Assembly (NCBI RefSeq): GCF_002259485.1
Contig: NZ_NPGA01000011.1
Location: 124,001 to 188,000, forward strand
From: Rhodococcus sp. 14-1411-2a
GTDB lineage: Bacteria; Actinomycetota; Actinomycetes; Mycobacteriales; Mycobacteriaceae
Direction of reading: 5' to 3'
DNA: 64,000 bases
Position numbers and translations under genes: made by a program. How positions within the stretch are numbered: position 1 is the first letter of the stretch; each line of letters opens with the position of its first letter. Shown piece after piece: positions 43,400 to 52,855 of the stretch. The notes below the pieces were generated by a model, which searched no databases, had not been told where the DNA came from, and saw only the letters and a program-made list of their open reading frames with translations.

Positions 43400-43405
43400 T
43401 ACCAT
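43400..43405 (+). promoter_or_regulatory. -10 box (TACCAT) for leaderless SDR mRNA
   Basis: TACCAT ends 6 nt before the ATG at 43412. It lies in the 35-bp divergent gap between the ABC ATPase and the SDR. Confidence 0.5.
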
Positions 43406-43411
43406 CTGGGC

Positions 43412-44215
43412 ATGAATCGCACGGCAGTGGTCACCGGAGCTTCGTCGGGTATCGGACGCGCGGTTGCGCAGGCGCTCCTCGCCCGGGGGTATCGAGTGAT
43501 CGGCACCTCCCGCAATCCGGACTCGATGACCGACGCGCAACGGGCCACCGGCGTCGAGTATCGCGCTCTCGACCTCACCGATGCCGAGTCGATCCGGAAC
43601 TTCGTCGCCGATCTCGGTGTCGTCGACGTATTGGTCAACAACGCCGGTGAGAGTCAGTCCGGGCCGTTCGAGGAGCTGCCGACCGATGCCATCGAGCGGT
43701 TGTTCCAGTTGAACGTCTTCGGTGCAGTGACGCTGTCCCAGGGCGTCATTCCCGGTATGCGCGAGCGTGGATACGGCCGCATCGTGATGATCGGATCGAT
43801 GCTGGCCAGCTTCCCGCTCGCCTACCGCTCGTCCTACGCGTCGACGAAGGCCGCCATCAAGGGCTTCTCCGATGCCGCGCGCCTGGAACTTTCACCCTTC
43901 GGGGTGTGGATGACCACCGTCGAGCCGGGCTCGATCAACACCGGAATCAGTGAGCGACGAACCAAGTACATCGCACCGGATTCGGTCCACCGAGACGACT
44001 TCCACACCGCGATCTCGTCCCTGGACCGCAAGGAGGGAACCGGCATCTCCGCCGAGGACGTCGCGGAGGTGGTGTTGAAGGCCACCGAGGCCGACAAGCC
44101 GAAACCGTTGTACGCCAGAGGAAGCAACGCACCGATCGTGTTCATGGCGCGGCGGTTGCTCCCGGCGACCTTCATGGAGAAGACAATCGCGAAGATGTTC
44201 GGCCTGAAGCGGTAG
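43412..44215 (+). CDS. Short-chain dehydrogenase/reductase
   Basis: 267 residues with a full SDR set: TGASSGIGRAVAQAL, LVNNAG, catalytic Ser in IGSMLAS, and YASTKAAIKGFSDAARLE (YxxxK). It looks like a classical SDR with a C-terminal extension about 30 residues long. The substrate is unknown. It converges with the pirin gene after 6 nt. Confidence 0.9.
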   Translation: MNRTAVVTGASSGIGRAVAQALLARGYRVIGTSRNPDSMTDAQRATGVEYRALDLTDAESIRNFVADLGVVDVLVNNAGESQSGPFEELPTDAIERLFQLNVFGAVTLSQGVIPGMRERGYGRIVMIGSMLASFPLAYRSSYASTKAAIKGFSDAARLELSPFGVWMTTVEPGSINTGISERRTKYIAPDSVHRDDFHTAISSLDRKEGTGISAEDVAEVVLKATEADKPKPLYARGSNAPIVFMARRLLPATFMEKTIAKMFGLKR

Positions 44216-44221
44216 CCGACG

Positions 44222-45004
44222 TCACCCGGCGATCGCCGCGTGCATTTCCCAGACGATCACTTCGGCTCCGGTTGCGGTGCTCAGTTTCTGCCCGCCGCCT
44301 CCGGAAATCCGCACGGCGTCGCCCTCGGCGAGTACGCCGGCACCTTCGAGCATCGCTTCGCCCTCGGCTACGAAGATGTGCACGAACGGCGCGTCGGGAA
44401 CGTCGACCGGGGCTTGCCCTGGGTGCAGACGTGCAGCGTGCATCGCGGCGTACTTGTTCTTGATTCGGATCGCCGCGTGATCGGCGTGGCGCGCCATCCC
44501 TGACGCCACCGGAACCAAACCGCCACTGAGCAATTCGCCGTCGATCTCGAGCTGTTCGTAGCCCGGGGTGATGCCCTGTTCGTCGGGCACAACCCACATC
44601 TGGACGAATCGAACGGGATCGCCGTGCTTGCCCGAGTACGAGCCGGCGGTCTCACCGAGTCGCCACGAGTCGTTCTTCTCGGAGTGCAGGATTCCTGTGC
44701 CCGCACTCATGCGCTGCGCGAGACCGGGATAGATGACGCCGGAGTGGCCCATCGAATCCTGGTGCACCAGCGATCCTTGCAGTACCCAGGTCACGATCTC
44801 CATGTCACGGTGCGGGTGGGTGTCGAATCCCTGCCCGGGGGTGACGATATCGTCGTTGTTGACCATCAAGACGCCGTGGTGGGTGTTGCCACGATCGAAG
44901 TGGTGGCCGAAGGAGAAGGAGTGCTTGGAGTCTAGCCAGCCGATCTTGGTCTTGAATCGCTCGTCGGCCCGCCGGACGTCGAGTGTGGTTGCTGCAGAGG
45001 TCAT
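44222..45004 (-). CDS. Pirin-family protein (quercetinase-like), copy 1
   Basis: 260 residues, two cupin domains. The metal site is retained: His-x-His in THPHRDMEIVTWVL, His in LVHQD, and Glu in ILHSEKND. Pirins of this kind can have quercetin 2,3-dioxygenase activity or act as redox sensors. The frame is open upstream but the ATG at 45004 is the family start. It is 29 nt downstream of the VOC gene, and both are under the MarR-type operators at 45.5 kb. Confidence 0.9.
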   Translation of the reverse strand: MTSAATTLDVRRADERFKTKIGWLDSKHSFSFGHHFDRGNTHHGVLMVNNDDIVTPGQGFDTHPHRDMEIVTWVLQGSLVHQDSMGHSGVIYPGLAQRMSAGTGILHSEKNDSWRLGETAGSYSGKHGDPVRFVQMWVVPDEQGITPGYEQLEIDGELLSGGLVPVASGMARHADHAAIRIKNKYAAMHAARLHPGQAPVDVPDAPFVHIFVAEGEAMLEGAGVLAEGDAVRISGGGGQKLSTATGAEVIVWEMHAAIAG

Positions 45005-45033
45005 GTCATTGCCTCGAATCTCGAAGTATGGGG

Positions 45034-45525
45034 TCAGAGGACGTGCGACCCGTACATCTCGCCGAGTGGATCGGCGATCAGTTCGAGACGCGCACCGTCG
45101 GGGTCGCGGAAGTACAGCGAGACCTCGCTGTGCTCGATCAGTTCCACTCCGGCGTCGATCAGCTTGGTACGCAGGTGTTCCCACCTGGTGGGCTCGACGC
45201 TGATCGCCACGTGGTGGAGGCCGCCGAGCACCTCTGCATACGGTCCGACGTCGAGTCCGGGAAAGTCGAAGAACGCCAGCAGGTTGCTGTTGCCGATATC
45301 GAAGAAGAAGTGCGAGGAGCCTGGGTAGTCACGGTTCTCGATCAGTTCGGTGAGCGGGAACTCGAGAAGATCCTGGTAGAAGCGAACCGTGGCTTCGACG
45401 TCGCTGCTGACCAACGCGGTGTGATGCAGTCCCCGGGCCGACGACGCGGGCCGCTCGCCTGCAGGCTTCATGTGCTGGGCACGAATGCGGTCACGCTCGA
45501 TGGTGTGCTGATCTGTCTCGGTCAT
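45034..45525 (-). CDS. Glyoxalase/dioxygenase-fold (VOC) protein, copy 1
   Basis: 163 residues. VOC metal ligands appear as His in GLHHTALVSSDVEATVRFY, His in GGLHHVAISV, and Glu in GARLELIADP. It is a ring-cleavage dioxygenase- or glyoxalase-like protein with an N-terminal tail of 30 residues. It is the first gene of a two-gene unit with the pirin, preceded by AAGGG. It is divergent from a MarR gene with paired operators in between. Confidence 0.88.
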   Translation of the reverse strand: MTETDQHTIERDRIRAQHMKPAGERPASSARGLHHTALVSSDVEATVRFYQDLLEFPLTELIENRDYPGSSHFFFDIGNSNLLAFFDFPGLDVGPYAEVLGGLHHVAISVEPTRWEHLRTKLIDAGVELIEHSEVSLYFRDPDGARLELIADPLGEMYGSHVL

Positions 45526-45543
45526 CGCTCTACCCTTCGGTCA

Positions 45544-45565
45544 AGTAGTTGCTTCGTCAACTACT
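45544..45565. promoter_or_regulatory. MarR-type operator 1 (AGTAGTTG-n6-CAACTACT)
   Basis: A perfect 8+8 bp inverted repeat with a 6-bp spacer, adjacent to the VOC start. A second near-identical copy lies 37 bp away, as is usual for an autoregulating MarR protein. Confidence 0.75.
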
Positions 45566-45580
45566 ACGAACAGTACACCG

Positions 45581-45602
45581 AGTAGTTGCGTTGTCAACTA
45601 AT
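45581..45602. promoter_or_regulatory. MarR-type operator 2 (AGTAGTTG-n6-CAACTAAT)
   Basis: The second copy, with one mismatch in the right arm. It overlaps the -10 box of the marR-type gene, so the protein can block its own transcription. Confidence 0.75.
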
Positions 45603-45604
45603 AT
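45599..45604 (+). promoter_or_regulatory. -10 box (TAATAT) for leaderless MarR mRNA
   Basis: TAATAT is followed by 6 nt and the ATG at 45611. Its first 4 bases lie within operator 2. Confidence 0.55.
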
Positions 45605-45610
45605 GGACCC

Positions 45611-46063
45611 ATGGAATCTCCACGGTGGCTCAGCCAGGACGAACAGTCGGCCTGGCGCGCATACCTCGACGCGACTCGGCTGCTGCTTCGCGATCTCGAC
45701 AACCAGCTCACTCGCGACTCCGGTATCTCGTTCACCGACTTCGAGCTGCTGGTGGTGCTCTCCGAAGCGCCCGATCGCCGACGCCGCATGAGCGAACTCG
45801 CCGACGCCGTCACCACTACTCGAAGCGGCGTGACGAGGGCCATCAGCCGGTTGGTCGAGTGCGGTTGGGTTCGACGCGTCAAATGCGACGACGACAAGCG
45901 GGGCATGTCCGCCGAACTCACCGAGTCCGGCCTCAGCACCCTCGCCGAGGCCAGTCCAGGGCACGCCGCAGCGGTGCGGGAGAACATGTTCGACCTGGTG
46001 AACCCAGAGGATCTCGCGGCCCTCACCCGCACTTTCTCGGCAATGCGGAACCACGCGTCGTGA
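45611..46063 (+). CDS. MarR-family regulator, copy 1
   Basis: 150 residues. The winged helix is near residues 55-100 (MSELADAVTTTRSGVTRAISRLVECGW, then [15 protein letters not shown]). MarR dimers bind inverted repeats such as the two upstream and let go when a phenolic or oxidised ligand binds. It probably controls itself and the divergent VOC-pirin unit. It converges directly on the deoC-containing operon with no gap. Confidence 0.9.
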   Translation: MESPRWLSQDEQSAWRAYLDATRLLLRDLDNQLTRDSGISFTDFELLVVLSEAPDRRRRMSELADAVTTTRSGVTRAISRLVECGWVRRVKCDDDKRGMSAELTESGLSTLAEASPGHAAAVRENMFDLVNPEDLAALTRTFSAMRNHAS

Positions 46064-46756
46064 TCAGTATCCGCCGGTAGCCTCGGTGTTCACCGCGCCG
46101 GAAACCACCGCTTCCGAACCCGACACTCCCAGCCTGGTAGCTCCAGCCGCAATCATCGCCACAGCATCGTCGTAGCTGCGGATGCCTCCCGACGCCTTGA
46201 CCCCCAACTTGCCCTGCACGGTGTCGGACATCAGGGATACAGCATGTGCCGACGCCCCACCGGTCGGATGGAAGCCCGTCGACGTCTTGACGAAATCCGC
46301 GTCGGCGGCGACAGCGGCGCGGCATGCCCCGACGATCTCGTCATCTGTGAGAGCAGCCGACTCGATGATCACCTTGAGAACTGCCGGCCGCTCGACTGCA
46401 GCGCGGACGGCCGCGATATCGGCTTCGATCGCATCGAAGCGACCCTCTCTGGCTGCCCCGATGTCGATGACCATGTCGATCTCGTCGGCCCCCCGGCTCA
46501 CGGCGAGCCGCGCTTCCGCAGCCTTGACCTCCGTTGCGTGCTTTCCGCTCGGAAAGCCGCACACCACAGCCACTTTCAGATTCGATTCCTCAGGTAGTTC
46601 GAGTGGCAACATCGAAGGAGACACGCACACCGAATAGGTGCCGAGCCTCGCTGCGTCGGCGACGGTAGCGGCAACATCCGCCGTGGTGGCCTCCGGCTTG
46701 AGCAGAGTGTGATCGATGTAGCGGGCCAGCTGTGCGGGTGAGATCGAAGACGGCAT
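46064..46756 (-). CDS. deoC: Deoxyribose-phosphate aldolase
   Basis: 230 residues, a class I TIM-barrel aldolase. DHTLLKP at the N-terminus, [10 protein letters not shown], the Schiff-base Lys in [11 protein letters not shown] and the proton-relay Lys in FVKTSTGF mark a genuine DERA. It cleaves 2-deoxyribose 5-phosphate to acetaldehyde and glyceraldehyde 3-phosphate, or a close analogue. It is the last gene of the ABC-sugar operon, 39 nt after the permease. No nucleoside phosphorylase is nearby, so the substrate probably comes from outside via the transporter. Confidence 0.93.
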   Translation of the reverse strand: MPSSISPAQLARYIDHTLLKPEATTADVAATVADAARLGTYSVCVSPSMLPLELPEESNLKVAVVCGFPSGKHATEVKAAEARLAVSRGADEIDMVIDIGAAREGRFDAIEADIAAVRAAVERPAVLKVIIESAALTDDEIVGACRAAVAADADFVKTSTGFHPTGGASAHAVSLMSDTVQGKLGVKASGGIRSYDDAVAMIAAGATRLGVSGSEAVVSGAVNTEATGGY

Positions 46757-46795
46757 CGGAACTTCCTTGTCGGTAACGAGAATGGTGTGGACGGA

Positions 46796-47785
46796 CTAGC
46801 GACTGCCGCGCCTGTCCAGGACATGGTTGAGGATGAGGGCAGCCACGAGAATGAGACCCGTGACGAGCATCTGGAAGAACGAGCTCAAACCCATGAGGTT
46901 GAATAGGTTTCGTAGTACCGAAAGCAGCAGCACGGCAACGAAGGTTCCGAAGATGCTGCCCTTGCCGCCGAACAGACTGGTCCCGCCCAATACCACCGCT
47001 GCGATGGCGTCGAGTTCGAGTCCCTGGTTGGCGGTCGGCTGCCCGATGGTCAGTCGGGCGGTCAGCAGGATGCCGGCGAAGGCGGCGAGCGAACCCGAGA
47101 TCACGTAGACGCTGACCAGAATCTTCTTGACCGGAAGTCCGGACAACCGGGCCGCGTCCTTGTTGCTTCCGACGGCATAGATGTATTCGCCGTACGTCGT
47201 CTTGTTCAACACGACACCGGCGACGATGGCCACCACGATGAAAATGATTCCTACCGTCGGGATGGGTCCGACCGAGCCGGCCCCCAGAAACCGAAGTCCC
47301 AGAGGAATTTCCGACGTGGTCGGCGTTCCGTTGGTGGTCAGGTACGTCAGTCCACGCACCGATTGGAGGGCAGCGAGGGTTACCATGAATGCCGGCAGCA
47401 TGAGATAGGCGCTCAGGCTTCCCACGATACCGCCGGAGACCGCACCCGCCAGCACAGCGAGCAGCAACGCCACTGGCCACGCGATTCCCATCCCGATGAA
47501 GATCGCGACGAGCATTCCAGCTAGAGCCGCAACACTTCCCACTGACAGATCGATACCTGCCGTCAGGATCACCAAGGTCATACCGATGGCCACGATGCCG
47601 GTCAACGAAGACTGCTGAAGCAGATTGGCCAGGTTCTGCGACGTCAGGAACTGCGGTGCCACGAGTGAGGCAACGACGAACAGCGCCGCGAAGATGAACA
47701 GAAGGTTGAACTTGACGATGATGTTCTGCCGGTGCTGCTTCTGCGTCGACAATGTTTCGGCGACGGCGACAGATGTATCAGACAT
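46796..47785 (-). CDS. Ribose-type sugar ABC transporter permease
   Basis: 329 residues with 8-10 membrane helices and the family signature GMTLVILTAGIDLSVGS. It forms the channel for the binding protein and ATPase of the same operon. It overlaps the ATPase gene by 8 nt. Confidence 0.93.
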   Translation of the reverse strand: MSDTSVAVAETLSTQKQHRQNIIVKFNLLFIFAALFVVASLVAPQFLTSQNLANLLQQSSLTGIVAIGMTLVILTAGIDLSVGSVAALAGMLVAIFIGMGIAWPVALLLAVLAGAVSGGIVGSLSAYLMLPAFMVTLAALQSVRGLTYLTTNGTPTTSEIPLGLRFLGAGSVGPIPTVGIIFIVVAIVAGVVLNKTTYGEYIYAVGSNKDAARLSGLPVKKILVSVYVISGSLAAFAGILLTARLTIGQPTANQGLELDAIAAVVLGGTSLFGGKGSIFGTFVAVLLLSVLRNLFNLMGLSSFFQMLVTGLILVAALILNHVLDRRGSR

Positions 47786-49268
47786 TGCTCTCGATGCTTC
47801 CTGTGACGACGACTCGTGCGATGTCGGCCGATGCGGTTGTGTGGGGGTCGTACTGGGCTACGTTCCGGCCTTCGTGCAGAACCCAGACGGTGTTGCAGTT
47901 TTCGGTCAGCTCGGACAACTCACTGCTGGCCATCAGTACCCCGACTCCGGAATCAGCGAGGCCTCGAACCTGCTCGAACAGGTCCGCCTTCGCACCGATA
48001 TCGAGACCACGAGTCGGCTCGTCGAGCAGCAGCAGCGAGATACCGCGCGCCATCCATTTCGCCAAGACCACCTTCTGTTGGTTACCTCCCGAAAGTTGGC
48101 CCACCGCTTGGGTTTCGGATGCGAATTTGACGCCCAGCTTCTGCAGGGGTTCGCGTGCCACTGCGGAGGCGCGTCCTGAAGGATTGATGCCGAAGAGTTT
48201 CAAGGCCGCCAATCCGGCGTTGCGGACTACCGACATCTCCAGCAACAGACCCTGTTTCTTTCGGTCCTCGGGTACGAGTCCGATGCCCAACCGAACTGCT
48301 CGCTGCGGATTCATCGATGTGAACCGCGTCCCATGCAACGTCATATCCAGTTCCGCTGAGTTGTCGCCGAACACGGCGGACAGCAGCGTGGACCGGCCCG
48401 CACCACCCAATCCTGCAAGACCCACGATTTCCCCCGGGCGCACGGAAATTCCTCGAATGTCGAGAACACCCTCGATGGTGGCCCGATCGATGCTCAGGAG
48501 CTGCCCGGAACCGGTGAACGGGCCACGGGTTGTTCCGGCCGAATCGACTGTGCGACCGATCATCGCGTCGACCATGCGGGCTTTCGAGGTAGTGGGCACG
48601 TCGAACACCTCCACAGTCGAACCGTCGCGCATCACCGTCGCCCGGTGCCCGATCTCCTTGATTTCGTCGAGTCGGTGCGAGATGTAAACGACCGATTTGC
48701 CTTCGGCCACCAGTTCACGGATCACGTCGAACACCGCTGCCAGATCATGATCCGTCAGTGTCGCCGACGGTTCGTCCATCACGATGATCCGCGCAGAGGT
48801 GGTCAGTGCGCGCGCAATGGCAGTGAGCTGTTGGTCCGATACCGACAGTGCACCCACGGTCGCGGTGGGCGCGAACTTTCCACCGACGCGAGCGATGGCG
48901 TCGGCGGCAGCCGCGTTGCGAGCCTTGCTGTCGACGAAAATACCTCGTGTCGGGGCATGCCCGAGGAACAGGTTCTGCGCCACCGTCAGGTCGGGAACCA
49001 GGTCGAGTTCCTGGTAGATCGTGCTGATGCCGGCCTTGACCCCGTCGAGGGGGCTGGAGAAATTCATCGACTCACCGTCGACGGTGATCGTGCCGCCGTC
49101 GGGGCGATAGGACCCGGACAAGATCTTCATCATCGTGCTCTTGCCTGCACCGTTCTCTCCGAGCAGGCAATGAACTTCGCCCTTGGCCACCTCAAGCGTT
49201 GCCTTGTTGCAGGCCAACGTTCCCGGGAACTCCTTGACGATGTTCTCCATACGCAGTGCTGCGTTCAT
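47778..49268 (-). CDS. Ribose-type sugar ABC transporter ATP-binding protein
   Basis: 496 residues with two fused ATPase domains. The first has GENGAGKST and MDEPSATL; its signature is the variant ALSVSDQQL. The second has the degenerate Walker A GLGGAGRST but a canonical LSGGNQQKVVLAKW and LLDEPTRGLD. This unequal pair is normal for carbohydrate importers of the CUT2 class. The ATG at 49268 overlaps the regulator's stop by 4 nt; the longer frame upstream shadows the regulator. Confidence 0.93.
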   Translation of the reverse strand: MNAALRMENIVKEFPGTLACNKATLEVAKGEVHCLLGENGAGKSTMMKILSGSYRPDGGTITVDGESMNFSSPLDGVKAGISTIYQELDLVPDLTVAQNLFLGHAPTRGIFVDSKARNAAAADAIARVGGKFAPTATVGALSVSDQQLTAIARALTTSARIIVMDEPSATLTDHDLAAVFDVIRELVAEGKSVVYISHRLDEIKEIGHRATVMRDGSTVEVFDVPTTSKARMVDAMIGRTVDSAGTTRGPFTGSGQLLSIDRATIEGVLDIRGISVRPGEIVGLAGLGGAGRSTLLSAVFGDNSAELDMTLHGTRFTSMNPQRAVRLGIGLVPEDRKKQGLLLEMSVVRNAGLAALKLFGINPSGRASAVAREPLQKLGVKFASETQAVGQLSGGNQQKVVLAKWMARGISLLLLDEPTRGLDIGAKADLFEQVRGLADSGVGVLMASSELSELTENCNTVWVLHEGRNVAQYDPHTTASADIARVVVTGSIESNV

Positions 49269-50218
49269 AGCTTTCTCTCCAGAACTGTGCGTGCGGTCTC
49301 TTCGTCCGTGATCAGGACCGAACACAGACCGTTTCTCAGTGCGCCCGTAACCACATCGACCTTGCGCAGGCCGGCCGCGACGGCCACCGAGCAACGCGCT
49401 GCGCGCAGGTCGTCGAGCGACAGGCCCATCGTGCGAGATTCCAGGTCGGTATCGGCAAGCGTGCCGTCCGGGGTGATGTAATGCGCCAGAACGTCGCCGC
49501 ACGCCCCCGCCGATTGCAGGCGCTCGAGCTCATCGGAACTGATCGCACCACTCTGCACCAGAACAGAATTCGCATCCAGGGCACCCAGCGAGAACAGCAG
49601 AACGTCAGCTGCACGGCCTTTGTCGAGAACCTCACGCATGAACGGCTCGCTGTCGAGTGCACGCTTGGTGGACACCTGCTCGACGATTGCCGGTACCGGC
49701 AACAGAACCGCATGACCGTGGGCACTGTGCGCAATACTCGTCGCCACGTTCGCCGCGGTGGTCGGCTTGATGGAGCGGCTTATGCTGCCGTTGATCTGGA
49801 TGACTTCCACGCCGTCACTCCATCCGGAGGGCAACGCAGCGGCGATGTCCTGCATCGTGTTTCCCCACGACACACCGAGAGTACGGACCTGAGATCCCCT
49901 ACTCTGCAGATAGTCGGCAGCGGCCTTCGCCACTTGTGCCCGTTGATCCGACAGATCTGCATGAGTCCGCACCACGATGCACTCGGTCAGGCCGAATCGC
50001 CTGGACAACTCCAGTTCGAGGGTGGACTGGCGCGCCTGCGGATGAACGATCTGAATGCGGACGATTCCACACTTGCGAGCCTCGTCGAGCAATCGACCGA
50101 TTTTCCATCTGGTCAGATGCAGTTCTCGCCCGATATCGTCCTGAGTTCGGTTCTGCTCGTAGTAGAGCAGTGCCACTTCGAGCAGCAGTGTGTCGTGTTC
50201 CTTGTCCGGCGTCGTCAT
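49265..50218 (-). CDS. SorC/DeoR-type sugar-binding regulator
   Basis: 317 residues. The N-terminal helix-turn-helix (TQDDIGRELHLTRWKIGRLLDEA) is followed by a SorC-type sugar-phosphate-binding domain (GVSWGNTMQDIAAAL, VEVIQINGSISRS). Proteins of this class control sugar or autoinducer (Lsr) operons. The gene is inside the operon it should control, coupled to the kinase and the ATPase by ATGA overlaps. Candidate operators lie upstream of the binding protein at 53.9 kb. Confidence 0.9.
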   Translation of the reverse strand: MTTPDKEHDTLLLEVALLYYEQNRTQDDIGRELHLTRWKIGRLLDEARKCGIVRIQIVHPQARQSTLELELSRRFGLTECIVVRTHADLSDQRAQVAKAAADYLQSRGSQVRTLGVSWGNTMQDIAAALPSGWSDGVEVIQINGSISRSIKPTTAANVATSIAHSAHGHAVLLPVPAIVEQVSTKRALDSEPFMREVLDKGRAADVLLFSLGALDANSVLVQSGAISSDELERLQSAGACGDVLAHYITPDGTLADTDLESRTMGLSLDDLRAARCSVAVAAGLRKVDVVTGALRNGLCSVLITDEETARTVLERKL

Positions 50219-51738
50219 CGCTTCTCCAATGCGATCACCGATCGATGCATGACGGGCTTGAGCACTGCGGTCAGCTCGACGTAGCTCTCGTAGGTCTGTG
50301 TGTAGTGCTCGTGCAAGGCCGCATCGGGGACCAATGTGGTTGTGCGAGGACGGAACAGCGCCGCTCCCTCGTCCAGCGACCCAACGAGACCGGCGGCTCT
50401 GGCGGCAATGACGGCGCAGGCGCGCAGCGTCAAATTGTCACTGAGAACCATCTCGGTTTCGATTCCCAGTACGTCTGTGGTGATCTGTTGCCACAGCCGA
50501 TTCCTCTGCATTCCACCCGAAAATACGAGTCGGTCGCACGAGATATTGCCACGTGCAAAGGAATCGAGTACCGACTTGGTTCCGCATGCAACCGCTTCCA
50601 CGGTCGCTCGGTACAGCTCTTCCCGAGTGGTACCGAGCGTCAGTCCGACGACCGCGCCGCGCAGCCGAGCGTCCCGGTGCGGAGTTCGGTTGCCCATGAA
50701 GAAGTCGAGCGCCAGCAGTCCATGGCTTCTCGGATCGACCGCAGCAGCACCTTCGATGAGAGAACCGATCTGCTCTCTCGGCACCCCCATGATTCCCTCG
50801 CCGACCCACTTGAGGATGGATCCACTGGTGATCTGGCCGCCTTCCACCAGCCACTTGCCCTGACGTAACGCGTGTGGGTACGGTCCCCACACTTCGCCGG
50901 TGTCACACGGATCGTCGATCTCGGTGATGATCGCTGTGGAAGTACCCGAGACCAAGGACACCAGACCCTCGGGCTTCCCTCCACAGGCGAGCAACGACAC
51001 GTGCGCGTCGATACCGCCCACGCCTACCACCGCATCGCGTGATATTCCCAATTCTTCTGCGGCACAGGCACGAATTACTCCAGCACTCGATCCGACGGAA
51101 AGGATCGTATCAGGCAGCTTGGCGGTCAGCTCCCCGACACCGAGCGCGTCGTACAGCTCCTGTGGCAACCTGCCTGCGACCGAGTCGTAGTTGTACTTGC
51201 ACACGGCGTTCATCTGCGAACCGACCCACCGGCCGGTCAATTTGAAGGTGATGAAGTCGATGGCCTCGATGATTCGCGTGGCCCGCTGGAAAGTCTCCGG
51301 TTCATACTGTTGGAGCCACATAGCCTTGGGAAGCAGCCATTCCGTCGCGTCGGATCCACCCGACCACTTCAGAATGGGATGATCCGCTACGAACGTGGCG
51401 GTGAGGTCCGACTGCGCAGAGGCTCTCGAATCCATCCACAGGATCGCGGGGCGCAGTGTGTTACCGGCCTCGTCGACGACAGCAACGGTCGAAGCCGTCG
51501 TCGACGACGCCACTGCGAGCACAGGACCCGCAGCAACACATTCGGGCATCGCGAGCAACTCACGCGTTGCACCGACACAGGCACGCCACCAGTCCGACGG
51601 GTTCTGTTCGGCCCAACCGGGTCGAGGAAAGGCCGTCGGGTAGGGCCGATGAACGGAGCCGAGAGCGACTCCGTCATCGGTGAAGGCTCCTACTCGAGCG
51701 CCTTCGGTGCCGAGATCGAGACTCAGCAGTATTCCCAT
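50215..51738 (-). CDS. FGGY-family carbohydrate kinase
   Basis: 507 residues, two actin-like domains. The N-terminal ATP loop is LSLDLGTEGARVGAFTDDG, the catalytic Asp is in VGVGGIDAHVSL, and GGMQRNRLWQQI is the FGGY adenosine-loop region. It is close to xylulokinase-type enzymes, but the class covers many sugars and the AI-2 kinase LsrK. It should phosphorylate the imported substrate or its oxidised product before the aldolase. It starts 6 nt after the dehydrogenase gene. Confidence 0.9.
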   Translation of the reverse strand: MGILLSLDLGTEGARVGAFTDDGVALGSVHRPYPTAFPRPGWAEQNPSDWWRACVGATRELLAMPECVAAGPVLAVASSTTASTVAVVDEAGNTLRPAILWMDSRASAQSDLTATFVADHPILKWSGGSDATEWLLPKAMWLQQYEPETFQRATRIIEAIDFITFKLTGRWVGSQMNAVCKYNYDSVAGRLPQELYDALGVGELTAKLPDTILSVGSSAGVIRACAAEELGISRDAVVGVGGIDAHVSLLACGGKPEGLVSLVSGTSTAIITEIDDPCDTGEVWGPYPHALRQGKWLVEGGQITSGSILKWVGEGIMGVPREQIGSLIEGAAAVDPRSHGLLALDFFMGNRTPHRDARLRGAVVGLTLGTTREELYRATVEAVACGTKSVLDSFARGNISCDRLVFSGGMQRNRLWQQITTDVLGIETEMVLSDNLTLRACAVIAARAAGLVGSLDEGAALFRPRTTTLVPDAALHEHYTQTYESYVELTAVLKPVMHRSVIALEKR

Positions 51739-51744
51739 CGTGGA

Positions 51745-52791
51745 TCAGCTTTCGTTGGGCGTGAAGATGACCTTGGAGCTGAAGACGGACCGGTCACCGA
51801 GCGCTTTCATCATGTCCGGCAGCTCCGACAGCGGCAGTTGGTGCGTGATCATGAACTCCCACTTCAGCGATCCGTCGGCCAATTTCTGCGCAGCCGTGTG
51901 CCACTCGGAACCGGGGAACGGAGCAGAGAACGAGTTCCACGAACCGTGGAGGCTCGTCTCCTGCCGAAGAAAGTTGTTGAACGTTTCTTTCTCCAGTGTG
52001 ACCGGTGCATGCGGGATACCGATGAAGGTCGCATGACCTTGCGGTCCGGTGAGTGCAGCAGCGAGGTCGACTGTCGATGCCACGCCGGCGGATTCGAGAA
52101 CGATGTCGAATCCGCGCCCACCGAGTGCGCGTGCCTCGTCGGCGGACTGCACCGCATGAGTCGCACCGGCTTCGAGTGCCATCGCCGCCTTCTCGGGACT
52201 CAGGTCCAGGGCGACCACCTGACTGGCACCAGCCATTCTCGCCCACTGGATACCGAACAGACCGATCGGGCCGGCACCGATGACCAGGACGCGATGTCCG
52301 GTTCGCAGGTTGGTCTTCCACAGCGCATGCAATGCGATGGCAGCGGGATCGAGCATCGCCGCCGCCCGTGGATCGATCCCGTCGGGCATCTTCATCAGAT
52401 TTCCGACAGGGGACGTCACGTACTGCGCATATGCTCCATCGCAACGACTTCCGAAGTAGTCGTAGTCCTCGCACAAGCCGAACTCGCCCTTCAGGCAGTA
52501 CTCGCACTCGTAACATGGAATGAGCGGCGGGACCGAGACCAGGTCACCCACCTCGAACCCGATCACTCCGTCGCCGAGAACCGCTATGTGAGCAGAGAAC
52601 TCGTGACCGCAGATGATGGGCATCTTGTAACCACCATTGCGCAGCATACGGGGAATGTCGGACCCGCACACTCCGCATGCCGCGACCTCGAGCAAGACTT
52701 CTCCGGCCTTGGGCTCGGGTACAGCGACCTGCTCCACTCGAATATCGCCCGGCGCGTACATCACGGCAGCAGTCATCTGCTGGGGAACCAT
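51745..52791 (-). CDS. Zinc-dependent sugar/polyol dehydrogenase (MDR family)
   Basis: 348 residues. Catalytic-zinc ligands are in CGVCGSD and GHEFSA. The four-Cys structural site is in CYECEYCLKGEFGLC, and the Rossmann loop is GAGPIGLFGIQWA. It resembles sorbitol/threonine/galactitol-phosphate dehydrogenases. It should oxidise a hydroxyl of the imported polyol or sugar. The start is probably the ATG at 52791; an ATG at 52776 is an alternative. It lies 64 nt after the binding-protein gene in the same operon. Confidence 0.9.
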   Translation of the reverse strand: MVPQQMTAAVMYAPGDIRVEQVAVPEPKAGEVLLEVAACGVCGSDIPRMLRNGGYKMPIICGHEFSAHIAVLGDGVIGFEVGDLVSVPPLIPCYECEYCLKGEFGLCEDYDYFGSRCDGAYAQYVTSPVGNLMKMPDGIDPRAAAMLDPAAIALHALWKTNLRTGHRVLVIGAGPIGLFGIQWARMAGASQVVALDLSPEKAAMALEAGATHAVQSADEARALGGRGFDIVLESAGVASTVDLAAALTGPQGHATFIGIPHAPVTLEKETFNNFLRQETSLHGSWNSFSAPFPGSEWHTAAQKLADGSLKWEFMITHQLPLSELPDMMKALGDRSVFSSKVIFTPNES

Positions 52792-52855
52792 TATCGAACT
52801 CGACTTTCTCGAAATATATTGAGCTACAGGGGCAGAACTGAACCGGCCAGAGACG

